Shown one piece after another: positions 10,162 through 19,489 of a stretch of 64,000 nt of DNA. The stretch covers positions 1 through 64,000 of the forward strand of contig SVGJ01000007.1 of assembly GCA_015056415.1 (NCBI GenBank). The letters run 5' to 3'. How positions within the stretch are numbered: the first letter of the stretch is position 1; each line of letters opens with the position of its first letter. Origin of the DNA: Clostridiales bacterium. Lineage in GTDB: Bacteria; Bacillota; Clostridia; Christensenellales; Aristaeellaceae. A program made the translations under genes and the position numbers. The notes beneath the pieces were generated by a model that worked only from the letters and a program-made list of their open reading frames with translations, had not been told where the DNA came from and did not search any database.

Positions 10162-10195
10162 GAGCATCCGAACGCCGAATGCTCCTTTGTTGATT
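10162..10195. terminator. Terminator-like hairpin AAAGGAGCAT...ATGCTCCTTT
   Basis: 10-bp stem between converging genes. Confidence 0.6.
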
Positions 10196-10250
10196 GTTGG
10201 ATAAATTGTTCCTTAAGAATCCTCCCGCCAGGGAGCCTTCTTTATTTGCC

Positions 10251-12686
10251 TTATTTCAGATCGTACACGCTGCGCAGGCGCAGATTCTCCGCCTTGCCGC
10301 GAAGTACCCTGATGCGCTTCTCCCCGGCATTCATGTCGAAGAAATTATCGCTGAACAGCACATCCGGATCGCTGCTCTCCACGCACACGTGCTTGGCGTA
10401 GGCCTTGGCGGAAATCACCAGTTCGTCGCCCTCCCAGTGGCAGGAAAGCTGCGGATCCAGCCACTGATAGTGCTTGGGCGCGCACAGCAGCGCCGTGTTC
10501 TCGGAGACCGTCACGCCGTCTGCTACGAAGGAGCAGGTGAAATAGTGCTTCGTCAGATCGCAGCGGCCGGTGTAATCGATCTTGTCCAGCCAGGCAGTGC
10601 TCAGGGCGGGAACGGTCAGCTCACGGCTGCCCTGCTCCACCACAGCGCCGGTATTGTCCCGCAGGGCCCAGTATACCGTGCCGGAGACGGACTGCATCGT
10701 CTCGTTGGAAACGTTCAGACGGGCGCTGCAATCGATGGGCGCGGGATGGAACTCGTTGATCTTGGGGTTCTCGGTAAGCTCGCCGGTCTCCTCGATGGAG
10801 ATCAGCACCGGGGCAAAGAACCGCTTGGCGCCGTAGTGCATGGCCTTCCAGCGGCCATAGTAATCGATGGACGCCCAGGAGGCCACGGGCCAGCAGTCGT
10901 TCAGCTGCCAGATGATGGCGCCCATGCAGCGGCCGCGGTTGCGGCGCCAGTGCTCCACGCCGTAGCGGATGGCGTCGGCCTGCAGGAGCTGCGAGGCATA
11001 GAGCAGGTCATCGAAATTGGTGGGATACTTGTAGGTCTGGCTCAGGTAGGCCAGGATCTTGCCGTTGGCGGCGGCATTGCGCTGGTGGCGCTCCATGATG
11101 CGGGAGAAGATATTGCGATCCTCCGGCAGGGTGAAGCTTTCCACCGTCTTCAGTCCGGGGAAGGACTGGAAGCCGAATTCCGACACATAACGGAAGTGAT
11201 ACTTGCGGTAATCGGTAAAGGGCTTCTCGCCGTGCCATACATCCCAATAATGGGCGTCGCCGCGGTTCTCGGCGCTGGGATCATCGAAATCGCCGCCGGA
11301 GGAAGGCGATGACGGCCACCAGTAGGTCTGGGGGGCGTGCTCCTTCACGATGGCGGGCAGGATGTAGGAATACATCTTGATGTAATCCGCGAAGTGCTTG
11401 GCACGCTTGGGCTCGAAATCGCCCTTCTGGCCGTTCAGCAGGCTCTGCAGCGCCCGGATGGCGAAGCTCTCGTCCTCGTTATTGCCGCAGATCAGCGCCA
11501 GAGAGGCGTGATGGCGCAGGCGCTTCACATTCTGCTCCGTCTCCACACGGATGGTCTTCTCAAAGGTAGGCTTCAGGTCGTAGAAGGCGCAGGCGTACAT
11601 CAGATCCATCCAGACCAGCAGACCCAGCTCATCGCAGATATCGAAAAAGAAATCGTCAGGGTAATAGCCGCCGCCCCAGATGCGGATGGTGTTCATGTTC
11701 ACCAGCTTTGCGTCCTCCAGCAGGCGGCGGGTACGTTCCGGATTGACCCTGCTGAGGATATTGTCCTCGGGGATGTAGTCCGCGCCCATGGCGAAGATCT
11801 TCACGCCGTTGATCACATGGCAGAATTCCTCGCCCCACTGATCCTTCTCACGGCTGATGGTCAGTGTGCGCAGGCCGATGCGGCGCTCCCAGCAGCTGCC
11901 GGGGACCTCGGCCTTCACGGTGTACAGGGGCTGCTGGCCGTAGCCGGCGGGCCACCACAGCTGAGGGTCATCGATGACGATGTCCCCGCCGTCGCTCTCC
12001 CAGGTCTTACCGTCGGGCGCCGTGACGGTGATCTGCACCGGCGCGCTGCCTTCCACCTCAGGCCGGAAGCTCAGGGTCACGCGGTTTTCCTCATGCTGCT
12101 GCAAAACCAGCACGCTCAGGACGCGGGGCTCATCCACCAGCTGAAGTTCGATATTACGCCAGATACCCGCGTCGGGCAGGCGGGGGCCCCAATCCCAGCC
12201 ATACATGCAGTGAGCCTTGCGCACATGGGAGAATCCGGGCGTCGCGTCGCTGGATTCCCAGCCGGGGCTCTGCTCATAGGCGGCCAGCGCGAACTCGATG
12301 GGGGAATCGAAATACACGCTGATGTGGTTCTCGCCTTCCCGGAGCAGGGGCTTCACATCCCACTCCCAGGTGACGTGCATATTGTCCACATCCGCCACCC
12401 TCACGCCGTTCACCGTCACATGGCCCAGGGTGTCCAGACCATCGCAGTGCAGGAGGACGCGGCCATGGGCCAGATCCTCCCCCGTGAGGGTGAAGCTGCG
12501 GCAGTATTCATACTCCTTGCGCAGCAGCTCAAAGGCCTCGCGCTCGTTCTCCCGCCAGAAGGGATCCGGCATGGAGCCATCCCGCATCAGGTCGGCATAG
12601 ACAGAGCCGGGCACGATGGCCTCGTGCCAGGTGGCCGTGCCGGCCTCCCGCATTTTCCACTGACCGTTCAACGTAAGCTTTTTCAT
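10251..12686 (-). CDS. Glycoside hydrolase family 2, beta-mannosidase-like
   Basis: 811 aa; NTIRIWGGGYYPDDFFFDICDELGLLVWMDLMYACAFY, ALICGNNEDE, YVSEFGFQSFP typical of GH2 beta-mannosidases. Confidence 0.9.
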   Translation of the reverse strand: MKKLTLNGQWKMREAGTATWHEAIVPGSVYADLMRDGSMPDPFWRENEREAFELLRKEYEYCRSFTLTGEDLAHGRVLLHCDGLDTLGHVTVNGVRVADVDNMHVTWEWDVKPLLREGENHISVYFDSPIEFALAAYEQSPGWESSDATPGFSHVRKAHCMYGWDWGPRLPDAGIWRNIELQLVDEPRVLSVLVLQQHEENRVTLSFRPEVEGSAPVQITVTAPDGKTWESDGGDIVIDDPQLWWPAGYGQQPLYTVKAEVPGSCWERRIGLRTLTISREKDQWGEEFCHVINGVKIFAMGADYIPEDNILSRVNPERTRRLLEDAKLVNMNTIRIWGGGYYPDDFFFDICDELGLLVWMDLMYACAFYDLKPTFEKTIRVETEQNVKRLRHHASLALICGNNEDESFAIRALQSLLNGQKGDFEPKRAKHFADYIKMYSYILPAIVKEHAPQTYWWPSSPSSGGDFDDPSAENRGDAHYWDVWHGEKPFTDYRKYHFRYVSEFGFQSFPGLKTVESFTLPEDRNIFSRIMERHQRNAAANGKILAYLSQTYKYPTNFDDLLYASQLLQADAIRYGVEHWRRNRGRCMGAIIWQLNDCWPVASWASIDYYGRWKAMHYGAKRFFAPVLISIEETGELTENPKINEFHPAPIDCSARLNVSNETMQSVSGTVYWALRDNTGAVVEQGSRELTVPALSTAWLDKIDYTGRCDLTKHYFTCSFVADGVTVSENTALLCAPKHYQWLDPQLSCHWEGDELVISAKAYAKHVCVESSDPDVLFSDNFFDMNAGEKRIRVLRGKAENLRLRSVYDLK

Positions 12687-12718
12687 GACCGATCAACCTC
12701 GCATCTTTTTGCTGGGAA

Positions 12719-13927
12719 TTACTTCTTCGCCGGCAGCTTGTCATAGCCGGCATACTGCATCATGGTCTGGATCAGGATCTCGTTGGGCCAGGTCAGGGTT
12801 TTGCGATCCAGCAGGCCGAAGCGCTCGCCGTTGCCCTTGAAGACGTGGTTGTCCCACACCACACAGGGAATATTGCGCGAGCTGGCCGTAGCCACATAAT
12901 AGGCATAGAAGTTGACACGGTCCTGCAGGTTGCCGTTTTTCTCCATAGCGCCGTATTCGCCGATGACCACCGGAATGCCATTGGTCACGTAAGTCTTATG
13001 CAGGCTGGATACAAAGCGGATGATCTCCGTCAGCTGGCCAGCGTTGGTCACGGGATTAAAGGAGCTGGTGCCGGGCATTTCCAGCGCGAAGCTATACGGG
13101 GTATAGGCATGGGCGGACACGATGATGCGGTTATCCGCCGTGTCCGTGGGCAGGTGGAAATAGGTCGTGTTGCAGGCGGCGTCGGGGTTAGCGCAGTAGG
13201 CCGGCACCATGAGGTAGCGGTCGGCATTCTGGCTGCCGCTGGCGCGCACGGTGTTCACGAAGGCCTGGTTCAGCCGGTTGATGCAGCCGGCCACCTCCAC
13301 ACAATAGGGATCCTCCTGGTTGAACCACCACTCCTGGCTGGTACCCGCGGGCCGGGGCTCATTCATGGATTCAAAGATCAGGTGATGGTCATAATCCTTG
13401 AAGCGCTCCGCCAGCTGCGACCAGATGGCGGTGATGTACTTCTCCGCCGTGGCGTAATGCTCCTCAGTGGGGAAATAGTACTCGGGATACACGTCGTGAT
13501 GGGTATTGAGGATCACATACATATCGCGTTCAACAGCCCAATCCACCACTTCCTGCACACGATCCAGCCAGGGAGTGTTGATGTTGAAATCAGCTTCCAC
13601 ATGGTTGTGCCAGCTCACCGGCAGGCGCAGGGTGTTGAAGCCAGCCTTATGCACGGCGTCGATCATATCCTCGGTGGTCTTCACGCCCACCCAGGAGCTT
13701 TCGATCTTCAGGTCGTCGCCCTTGTTGTAATCGTTGATGGCGTCGAAGGTATTGCCCAGATTCCAGCCGATCCCCATGTTTTTGACAAAGGTCATAGCCT
13801 CGTTATCCGGGATCTCCTGCTGATAAATGGTAGTGATCTTAGGGATGACCACATCCTCGCCATGCGCGCAGGCGGCGCACAGCAGCATGCTCAGAAGCAG
13901 CAGTACGGAAAGGATCTTTTTGTACAT
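12719..13927 (-). CDS. Secreted glycoside hydrolase family 5 endoglucanase/mannanase-like
   Basis: 402 aa; signal peptide; GIGWNLGNTFDA, FNTLRLPVSWHNH, FESMNEPRPAG, VIGEYGAMEK. Confidence 0.92.
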   Translation of the reverse strand: MYKKILSVLLLLSMLLCAACAHGEDVVIPKITTIYQQEIPDNEAMTFVKNMGIGWNLGNTFDAINDYNKGDDLKIESSWVGVKTTEDMIDAVHKAGFNTLRLPVSWHNHVEADFNINTPWLDRVQEVVDWAVERDMYVILNTHHDVYPEYYFPTEEHYATAEKYITAIWSQLAERFKDYDHHLIFESMNEPRPAGTSQEWWFNQEDPYCVEVAGCINRLNQAFVNTVRASGSQNADRYLMVPAYCANPDAACNTTYFHLPTDTADNRIIVSAHAYTPYSFALEMPGTSSFNPVTNAGQLTEIIRFVSSLHKTYVTNGIPVVIGEYGAMEKNGNLQDRVNFYAYYVATASSRNIPCVVWDNHVFKGNGERFGLLDRKTLTWPNEILIQTMMQYAGYDKLPAKK

Positions 13928-14027
13928 ATCCGGTTCTCCTTTTTACGGATGTTTTGCAACAGTATACCATATCAGGACAAAATGTGCTATAATGGAAAAA
14001 AACTTTATTGAAAGGATGTATTCGCCT

Positions 14028-15035
14028 ATGGATACCATCCGTCTTGGCCGTACTGGTCTGGTCGTGAACAAGAATGGCTTCGGCGCTCTGCCGGTGCAGC
14101 GCGTGGGCACGCAGGACGCCGTGAAGCTCCTGCGCCGCGCCTACGAAAGCGGCATCAACTACTTCGATACCGCCCGCGCCTATACCGACAGCGAGGAAAA
14201 GCTGGGCCTCGCCCTCGCGGACGTGCGGGAGAACATCGTCATCTCCACCAAAACGCATCAGTTCACGGTGGATGGCTTCTGGAGCAACCTGCGCCAGAGC
14301 CTTGCCCTGCTGAAGACCGATTACATCGACATCTACCAGTTCCACAATCCGGATTTCCTCCCCCGCCCCGGCGACGGCACCGGCCTGTACGAGGCCATGC
14401 TGGAGGCCAAGGCGAAAGGCATGATCCGGCACATCGGCTTCACCAACCACCGCATCGCCCTGGCCATCGAGTGCGTGGAATCCGGCCTGTACGACACACT
14501 GCAGTTCCCCTTCTCCTACCTGGCGGACGAGAAGGAAGTCGCCCTGGTGCGCCTGTGCGAGGAAAAGGACGTGGGCTTCATCTGCATGAAGGCGCTGGCG
14601 GGCGGCCTCATCACCCGCAGCGACGTGGCCTATGCCTACCTGGCCCAATACCCCGTGGCGCCCATCTGGGGCATCCAGCGGGAAAACGAGCTGGACGAGT
14701 TCCTTTCCCATCAGGAAAATCCCCCCGCCTACACCGAAGAAATGCAGGCCTACGTGGCCCGGGAGCGAACCGAGCTGGTGGGCGAATTCTGCCGCGGCTG
14801 CGGATACTGCCAGCCCTGCCCTGCCGGCATCGACATCCAGAACTGCGCCCGTATGTCCCTGCTGCTGCGCCGGTCCCCCACCGCCGGCCATCTGAGCGCC
14901 GAGGGACAGGCCAAAATGATGAAGATCGAAAACTGCATCGGCTGCAACGCCTGCAAATCCCGCTGCCCCTACGGGCTGGACACCCCCGCCCTGCTGCGGC
15001 GCAACCTGGAAGACTACAAAACCTTTCTTAAATAA
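14028..15035 (+). CDS. Aldo/keto reductase with C-terminal 4Fe-4S ferredoxin-like domain
   Basis: MDTIRLGRTGLVVNKNGFGALPVQR; CRGCGYCQPCPAGIDI and CIGCNACKSRCPYGLD clusters. Confidence 0.92.
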   Translation: MDTIRLGRTGLVVNKNGFGALPVQRVGTQDAVKLLRRAYESGINYFDTARAYTDSEEKLGLALADVRENIVISTKTHQFTVDGFWSNLRQSLALLKTDYIDIYQFHNPDFLPRPGDGTGLYEAMLEAKAKGMIRHIGFTNHRIALAIECVESGLYDTLQFPFSYLADEKEVALVRLCEEKDVGFICMKALAGGLITRSDVAYAYLAQYPVAPIWGIQRENELDEFLSHQENPPAYTEEMQAYVARERTELVGEFCRGCGYCQPCPAGIDIQNCARMSLLLRRSPTAGHLSAEGQAKMMKIENCIGCNACKSRCPYGLDTPALLRRNLEDYKTFLK

Positions 15036-15044
15036 GGAGCAGTT

Positions 15045-15836
15045 ATGGCCTTTTTGTACGAGACCCATATGCACACCTGCCAGGGAAGCGCCTGCGCCTC
15101 CTCCACCGGCGCCGAGCACGCCCGGGCCTACAAGGCGCTGGGCTACACCGGCATCATCATCACGGATCACTTTTTCCGCGGCAACACCGCCGTGCCCCGC
15201 GACCTGCCCTGGGAGCAGCGGGTGAATATGTTCTGCTCCGGCTATGAGGACGCCCTGGCCGAAGGGCAGCGCATCGGCCTGGATGTGTTCTTCGCTTGGG
15301 AGCAGAACTTCGACAGCGACGAGTACCTGGTCTACGGCCTGGACAAGGCGTGGCTCCTTGCCCACCCCGAAATGGAGCACTGGACCCGCCAACAGCAGTT
15401 TGACGAAGTGCACAAATACGGCGGCTGCGTTATTCAGGCCCACCCCTTCCGCAACAGGGGCTACATTGCCGCCATCCGCCTGGGCAGGCAGTTCTGCGAC
15501 GGCATCGAGGTCTCCAACGCCGGCAACAACGCCTACAACGACGCCGCCGCCCTGCGCTACGGCAAGGAGTACGGCTTCGTGATGACCTCCGGTTCCGATA
15601 ACCACCATGCCGGCAGCGCCCTGGCCCACCCCGAGAGTGTCACCGGCGTGGCGCTGGAAAGGAAGCTGACCTCCATCCATGATTGGGTGGAAATGATCCT
15701 CACCCGCCAGCCCATCGGCCTGTGCGTGCCATCCAGCCGCTTCGACATCCCTGCCGACGCGCCCACCCTCGCCACCTACTGGATGGACGAGAAAGAAGCG
15801 CTCATCCCCACCGGCCGCGACTGGCTGCATGAATAA
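15045..15836 (+). CDS. PHP domain metal-dependent phosphoesterase
   Basis: ETHMHTCQGSACAS, ITDHFF, IQAHPFR, TSGSDNHH. Confidence 0.88.
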   Translation: MAFLYETHMHTCQGSACASSTGAEHARAYKALGYTGIIITDHFFRGNTAVPRDLPWEQRVNMFCSGYEDALAEGQRIGLDVFFAWEQNFDSDEYLVYGLDKAWLLAHPEMEHWTRQQQFDEVHKYGGCVIQAHPFRNRGYIAAIRLGRQFCDGIEVSNAGNNAYNDAAALRYGKEYGFVMTSGSDNHHAGSALAHPESVTGVALERKLTSIHDWVEMILTRQPIGLCVPSSRFDIPADAPTLATYWMDEKEALIPTGRDWLHE

Positions 15837-15840
15837 GCAA

Positions 15841-15875
15841 AGGCCCGGAAGCAAGTTGCTTCCGGGCCTGTTTTT
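15841..15875 (+). terminator. Rho-independent terminator
   Basis: AGGCCCGGAAGC AAGTT GCTTCCGGGCCT then GTTTTT. Confidence 0.8.
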
Positions 15876-16470
15876 ACCACATCACGCGCACCGCGCATCT
15901 TTTCCCGCCGGTTTTGAGGGACTCCAGCAGCTGTGCCCGCACCGGCACGCCCAGCAGCTGCCCAAACAGCTTTTTCGCATATCCCACGGTGCAATAGCAC
16001 CATGCCTCCGGCAGCCGCCCCTCCACCCGCTTCACGCAGCCGCAATAGCACTGTGGATAGCAGAAGATCAGCTCCCTCTCAGAAATATATTCCAGCCACG
16101 CAAAGGTCTCACGGCTGTTGAACAGGTCCACCATCCCCTGCAGGCTTCCAGCCTCATTGCGATACTTCGTCAGCAGCTTTGCCGTAGACGCGCCGTCATT
16201 GCAGATGCACTTTTCCCGCAGCCGCAGCAGAGTATCCGTGTCAAAGCGGGCAGTCAGATCCTGGCAGGCAGCCTGAGCCCACTGAAATTTCTTTTCGATA
16301 CCGGCGGCCTTGGAAAGCGCAAACCGCACCTCAAAGTCTGCGGCGGCCGACTCACCCATCACTTCCCGGATCGCAGCCGTCATGCGCAGGGAATGCGCGT
16401 TATCATTCTTTGGCACAGCCACAACTCCTTTCCAGCGGTTTCTTTGATTATAGCACAGGAAAGGGAGCAT
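15874..16470 (-). CDS. Cys-rich conserved protein (resembles DUF6144-type / V4R-like ligand-binding proteins)
   Basis: CICNDGAS, CYPQCYCGCVKRVEG, WCYCTVGYAKKLFGQ...GGKRCAVRV; family name from memory. Confidence 0.6.
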   Translation of the reverse strand: MLPFLCYNQRNRWKGVVAVPKNDNAHSLRMTAAIREVMGESAAADFEVRFALSKAAGIEKKFQWAQAACQDLTARFDTDTLLRLREKCICNDGASTAKLLTKYRNEAGSLQGMVDLFNSRETFAWLEYISERELIFCYPQCYCGCVKRVEGRLPEAWCYCTVGYAKKLFGQLLGVPVRAQLLESLKTGGKRCAVRVMW

Positions 16471-16479
16471 CGTCCAGCC

Positions 16480-17028
16480 TCACATGGGTACTGCCAGCCG
16501 CTCCAGCGCCCGGCCGCCGGCATGCTGGCGCACATATATATCCGTGCACTTCTTATACTGGGCAAAGGTGCGCCGTGCCGCCTCCACATCGCCATAAACC
16601 TTCCAGCAGCCGGAGAGCTTGGCCTCCGCCTTCCTGTGGATGAAACCCGCCACATCCTGCGGCGGATAGCCCAGGAACAAACCGATCTCATGGGGAAAAT
16701 CCGCATCCTGCGCCAGGCGGCAGCACAGCCTCTTCACGCACAGGTTGGCGTTGCCGCAGGGATAACCCCGCTCCGCCAGCAGCTGGCAGGCAGCGGCGTC
16801 AGCGAGATCGGCGTCCAGCCTCCCCGGCCGATAGACGTACACCAGCCCGATCCCCTCGCGATACCGCAGGGGCAGCACCCGCAATCCCTTCCCCGCCAGG
16901 CGGCGGTTCATGCTCCGCACACTTTCGCGCAGTTCCTCCGCTGAAGAAAAGCGGCAGGTGAACATATTGCCCGTCTTCAAGCTGGCCAGCGTCGGCGCGC
17001 AATGCCGCACCAGCAGTTCCTCCGACAT
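16480..17028 (-). CDS. DUF3793 family protein
   Basis: LVRHCAPTLASLKTGNMFTC...HEIGLFLGYPPQDVAGFI...GCWKVYGDVEAARRTFAQYKKCTDIY. Confidence 0.88.
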   Translation of the reverse strand: MSEELLVRHCAPTLASLKTGNMFTCRFSSAEELRESVRSMNRRLAGKGLRVLPLRYREGIGLVYVYRPGRLDADLADAAACQLLAERGYPCGNANLCVKRLCCRLAQDADFPHEIGLFLGYPPQDVAGFIHRKAEAKLSGCWKVYGDVEAARRTFAQYKKCTDIYVRQHAGGRALERLAVPM

Positions 17029-17042
17029 ACAGCCACCTCCAC

Positions 17043-17058
17043 GTTAGCCATTTCTAAC
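17043..17058. promoter_or_regulatory. Putative metal-repressor operator GTTAG-N6-CTAAC (copy 1)
   Basis: 16-bp palindrome 15 bp upstream of the DUF3793 start codon; second copy at 17099. Confidence 0.5.
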
Positions 17059-17098
17059 CAATAGTGTTTTATCAAGCGCGGTATGATCCGCGCCTTCA

Positions 17099-17114
17099 GT
17101 TAGGATATTCTAAC
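17099..17114. promoter_or_regulatory. Putative metal-repressor operator GTTAG-N6-CTAAC (copy 2)
   Basis: Same palindrome, just downstream of a minus-strand TTGACA -35 (17146-17151). Confidence 0.5.
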
Positions 17115-17250
17115 CGCCAGTAATCTATCATATACAGGCACATTTTGTCAAGCAGAAAGGGAATCGAAAAGAAAATCGAAAAAAAGAAAAATTACCTCTT
17201 GCATTTCTTCCGGAGTTATGATATAGTATCAACGTTGCCGAAAGCGGCAT

Positions 17251-17326
<76 letters not shown>

Positions 17327-17329
17327 ATT

Positions 17330-17358
17330 GACCAGTCAGAAATGACTGGTCTTTTGTT
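17330..17358 (+). terminator. tRNA-Thr terminator
   Basis: GACCAGTCA GAAA TGACTGGTC TTTT. Confidence 0.85.
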
Positions 17359-17361
17359 ATT

Positions 17362-17679
17362 TCATGGGTCAAATATGCATCTTTTACACCCCGCCGCCGT
17401 CATTTTGATGACCTCGCGGCTTTTTTCGTGCCGTTTTATCACAAAATGTATCACAAAACGGGTGTTTTGGGGATTTCCCCTTCTATAATATGTTGTTGAA
17501 AATGGAGTATCACAAATTTTATCACAAAAGGTAGGCATCATCCACGGCATTGATGCCCTTTTTGCTGCATCCCTGCGGGCATGGGCATAGCGGTTCATCG
17601 TCGTGGTTGTTTTGCTATGGCCTGCCACCGCCGCCCCTATATTCATCTTGCCTTTCATCAGACCGGGGTGCCCGCGCAC
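17362..17679 (-). pseudogene. Tyrosine recombinase/integrase C-terminal remnant
   Basis: AGHSKTTTTMNRYAHARRDAAKRA matches the C-terminal (L)GHxxxxTTxxxYxH block; no N-terminal or upstream catalytic region remains; adjacent to tRNA-Thr. Confidence 0.65.
17437..17528 (+). repeat. Four copies of TATCACAAA in two pairs (17437, 17449, 17508, 17520)
   Basis: Exact 9-mers, 12-bp period within each pair. Confidence 0.75.
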
Positions 17680-17859
17680 AGGTCAACAGCCCATCCAGGT
17701 GCTTCTCTCCCGGATGATCGCAGAATCTACCCTTCCGCCTGTTGAAAAAGATGATAAACTCCCATATAATAAACTGTGCTAATGGATGCGCGTTCATCTG
17801 CCGATCCGGATCTGCCATCCATCCGGCGGCCCCTGACAGCACGAAAGGATGTGCACAAT

Positions 17860-18711
17860 ATGCTCTATCTGCTTCTGGCCATACTCTCCAGCGCGCTGGT
17901 GTCGCTGACTATGCGCTTCGGCGAGGACAAAGCCCCCAACCGCATCACCATGCTGGCGGTTAATTATGCGGTATGCACGCTGCTGGCAGCCCTTTTCACC
18001 AAGGGCGGACTGATCGCCGCCGGTGAGGGGGCCGGCGTGGCCCTGGGCCTGGGCGCTGTGGGCGGCGTAATGTTCCTGGTCAGCTTTCTTTTGCTGCAAT
18101 GGAACGTTCGCGTCAACGGCGTAGTGCTTTCCTCCACCTTCATGAAGCTGGGCGTCCTCGTGCCTACGGTGATGGCCATCACCCTCTTTGGCGAAACGCC
18201 CCGTCCCGTTCAGTTTGTCGGGTTGGCGCTGGCGGTGGCGGCGATCCTGATCATCAACCTGGGCAAGGGCGGCAGCAAAGCAAAAAGCGGCCTGGGCCTG
18301 ATGATCCTGCTGCTCAGCGGCGGCCTGACCGACTCACTCTCCAAAATCTACGATCAATGGGGCATTCCGAAGTGGGAGAGCCACTACCTTCTGTATATTT
18401 TCTGCGTCGCGCTGATCCTGAGCGTCGCGCTGACACTGTATAAACGCCAGCGGATCACCCGGACCGACGTGCTGTGCGGTGTGGCCATCGCTGTGCCGAA
18501 TTACTTCTCCGCGCGCTTTCTGCTGCTCGCGCTGAACAGCGTGCCCGCCGTGCTGGCCTACCCCACCTACAGCGTAGCCACCATCGTGGTGGTCAGCCTG
18601 GCCGGGCTGGCATTTTTCCGGGAAAGGCTTTCCTGCCGCCAGCTCATCGGCATGGGTGTGATCCTGGTTTCCATCGCGCTGCTGAACCTTCCCGCTCCGG
18701 CTGCTGTATAA
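17860..18711 (+). CDS. EamA/DMT superfamily transporter
   Basis: MLYLLLAILSSALVSLTMRFGE..., about 10 TM segments. Confidence 0.85.
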   Translation: MLYLLLAILSSALVSLTMRFGEDKAPNRITMLAVNYAVCTLLAALFTKGGLIAAGEGAGVALGLGAVGGVMFLVSFLLLQWNVRVNGVVLSSTFMKLGVLVPTVMAITLFGETPRPVQFVGLALAVAAILIINLGKGGSKAKSGLGLMILLLSGGLTDSLSKIYDQWGIPKWESHYLLYIFCVALILSVALTLYKRQRITRTDVLCGVAIAVPNYFSARFLLLALNSVPAVLAYPTYSVATIVVVSLAGLAFFRERLSCRQLIGMGVILVSIALLNLPAPAAV

Positions 18712-18742
18712 AAAAAGAGAGGCGTTCTGCCTCTCTCTTTTA
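18712..18742. terminator. Bidirectional terminator AGAGAGGC/GCCTCTCT
   Basis: A-rich and T-rich flanks between convergent genes. Confidence 0.8.
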
Positions 18743-19489
18743 TTTGACGTATTCGCCGTAGCGCTGCATGAACTGTTCGTATTCCTCCCTGTCGGTGATC
18801 CACACGATCACGTGGGCTTCCCTGATGCCCAGGCGTTTGTAGGCCTCCCAGCGGTGGTTGCCATCGTTGAGCTCAAACTCGCCCAGGGTTTTCCCTTCCG
18901 GGATCAGGTAGTGCGCGATCAGCGGAGGCAGATCCGGCTGCTGGGGAATGGCTTCCATCATCTGCCGAACACCGCGCTCCCACACCTCGGGATGGATCTG
19001 ATACTTCAGTCCCTCCTCCACAGGGCCGGTACACCGGTGGAACAGGTCGAGGGGCATCGCAATGGGCCCCAGGAAGATCCTGTCCACGATTTTCAGCCCG
19101 TCGGAGAAAGGTTTGTTGTGCCCATCGGAAAGCAGATAGGCATGCACCCAATCCTCCAGTCCGCCCTGCCGCGCCCATTCCTGGGCCGAGGACAGCGTTC
19201 CCTGATATTCCATCTTCATCGTCTCCTTTCTGCAATACACGATCCGCTTGATAGACTCGCAGGAGAGATGATATTTGTCCGCCAGCTGCTCAATGGGATC
19301 TCCCACGGCAAACCGGGCGCGGATCTCCCGGTTGCGCTCCCGCAGATATTCCCGGTAACCGCTGGCAGCGCCCCACGCGCGCTTGCGCTCCCGGGCGGGA
19401 ACATATACCAGCTTGCCTGAGATATACTTCTGCACCTGGCGCAAAAGCGGCTCCGGCAGAAGATCCCGCGCGTTCTCGTATTTCATGGC
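18740..19489 (-). CDS. CD3324-type HTH domain fused to a ParB-like domain protein
   Basis: N-term KYENARDLLPEPLLRQVQKYISGKLVYVPARE..WGAASGYREYLRERNREIRARF + HTH; C-term GEFELNDGNHRWEAYKRLGIREAHVIVWIT. Confidence 0.7.
   Translation of the reverse strand, partial: AMKYENARDLLPEPLLRQVQKYISGKLVYVPARERKRAWGAASGYREYLRERNREIRARFAVGDPIEQLADKYHLSCESIKRIVYCRKETMKMEYQGTLSSAQEWARQGGLEDWVHAYLLSDGHNKPFSDGLKIVDRIFLGPIAMPLDLFHRCTGPVEEGLKYQIHPEVWERGVRQMMEAIPQQPDLPPLIAHYLIPEGKTLGEFELNDGNHRWEAYKRLGIREAHVIVWITDREEYEQFMQRYGEYVK

Noticed and set aside
13839-15854. 671-aa minus ORF opposite AKR and PHP genes
   Set aside because: Antisense artefact of high GC; sense genes have Fe-S and metal motifs
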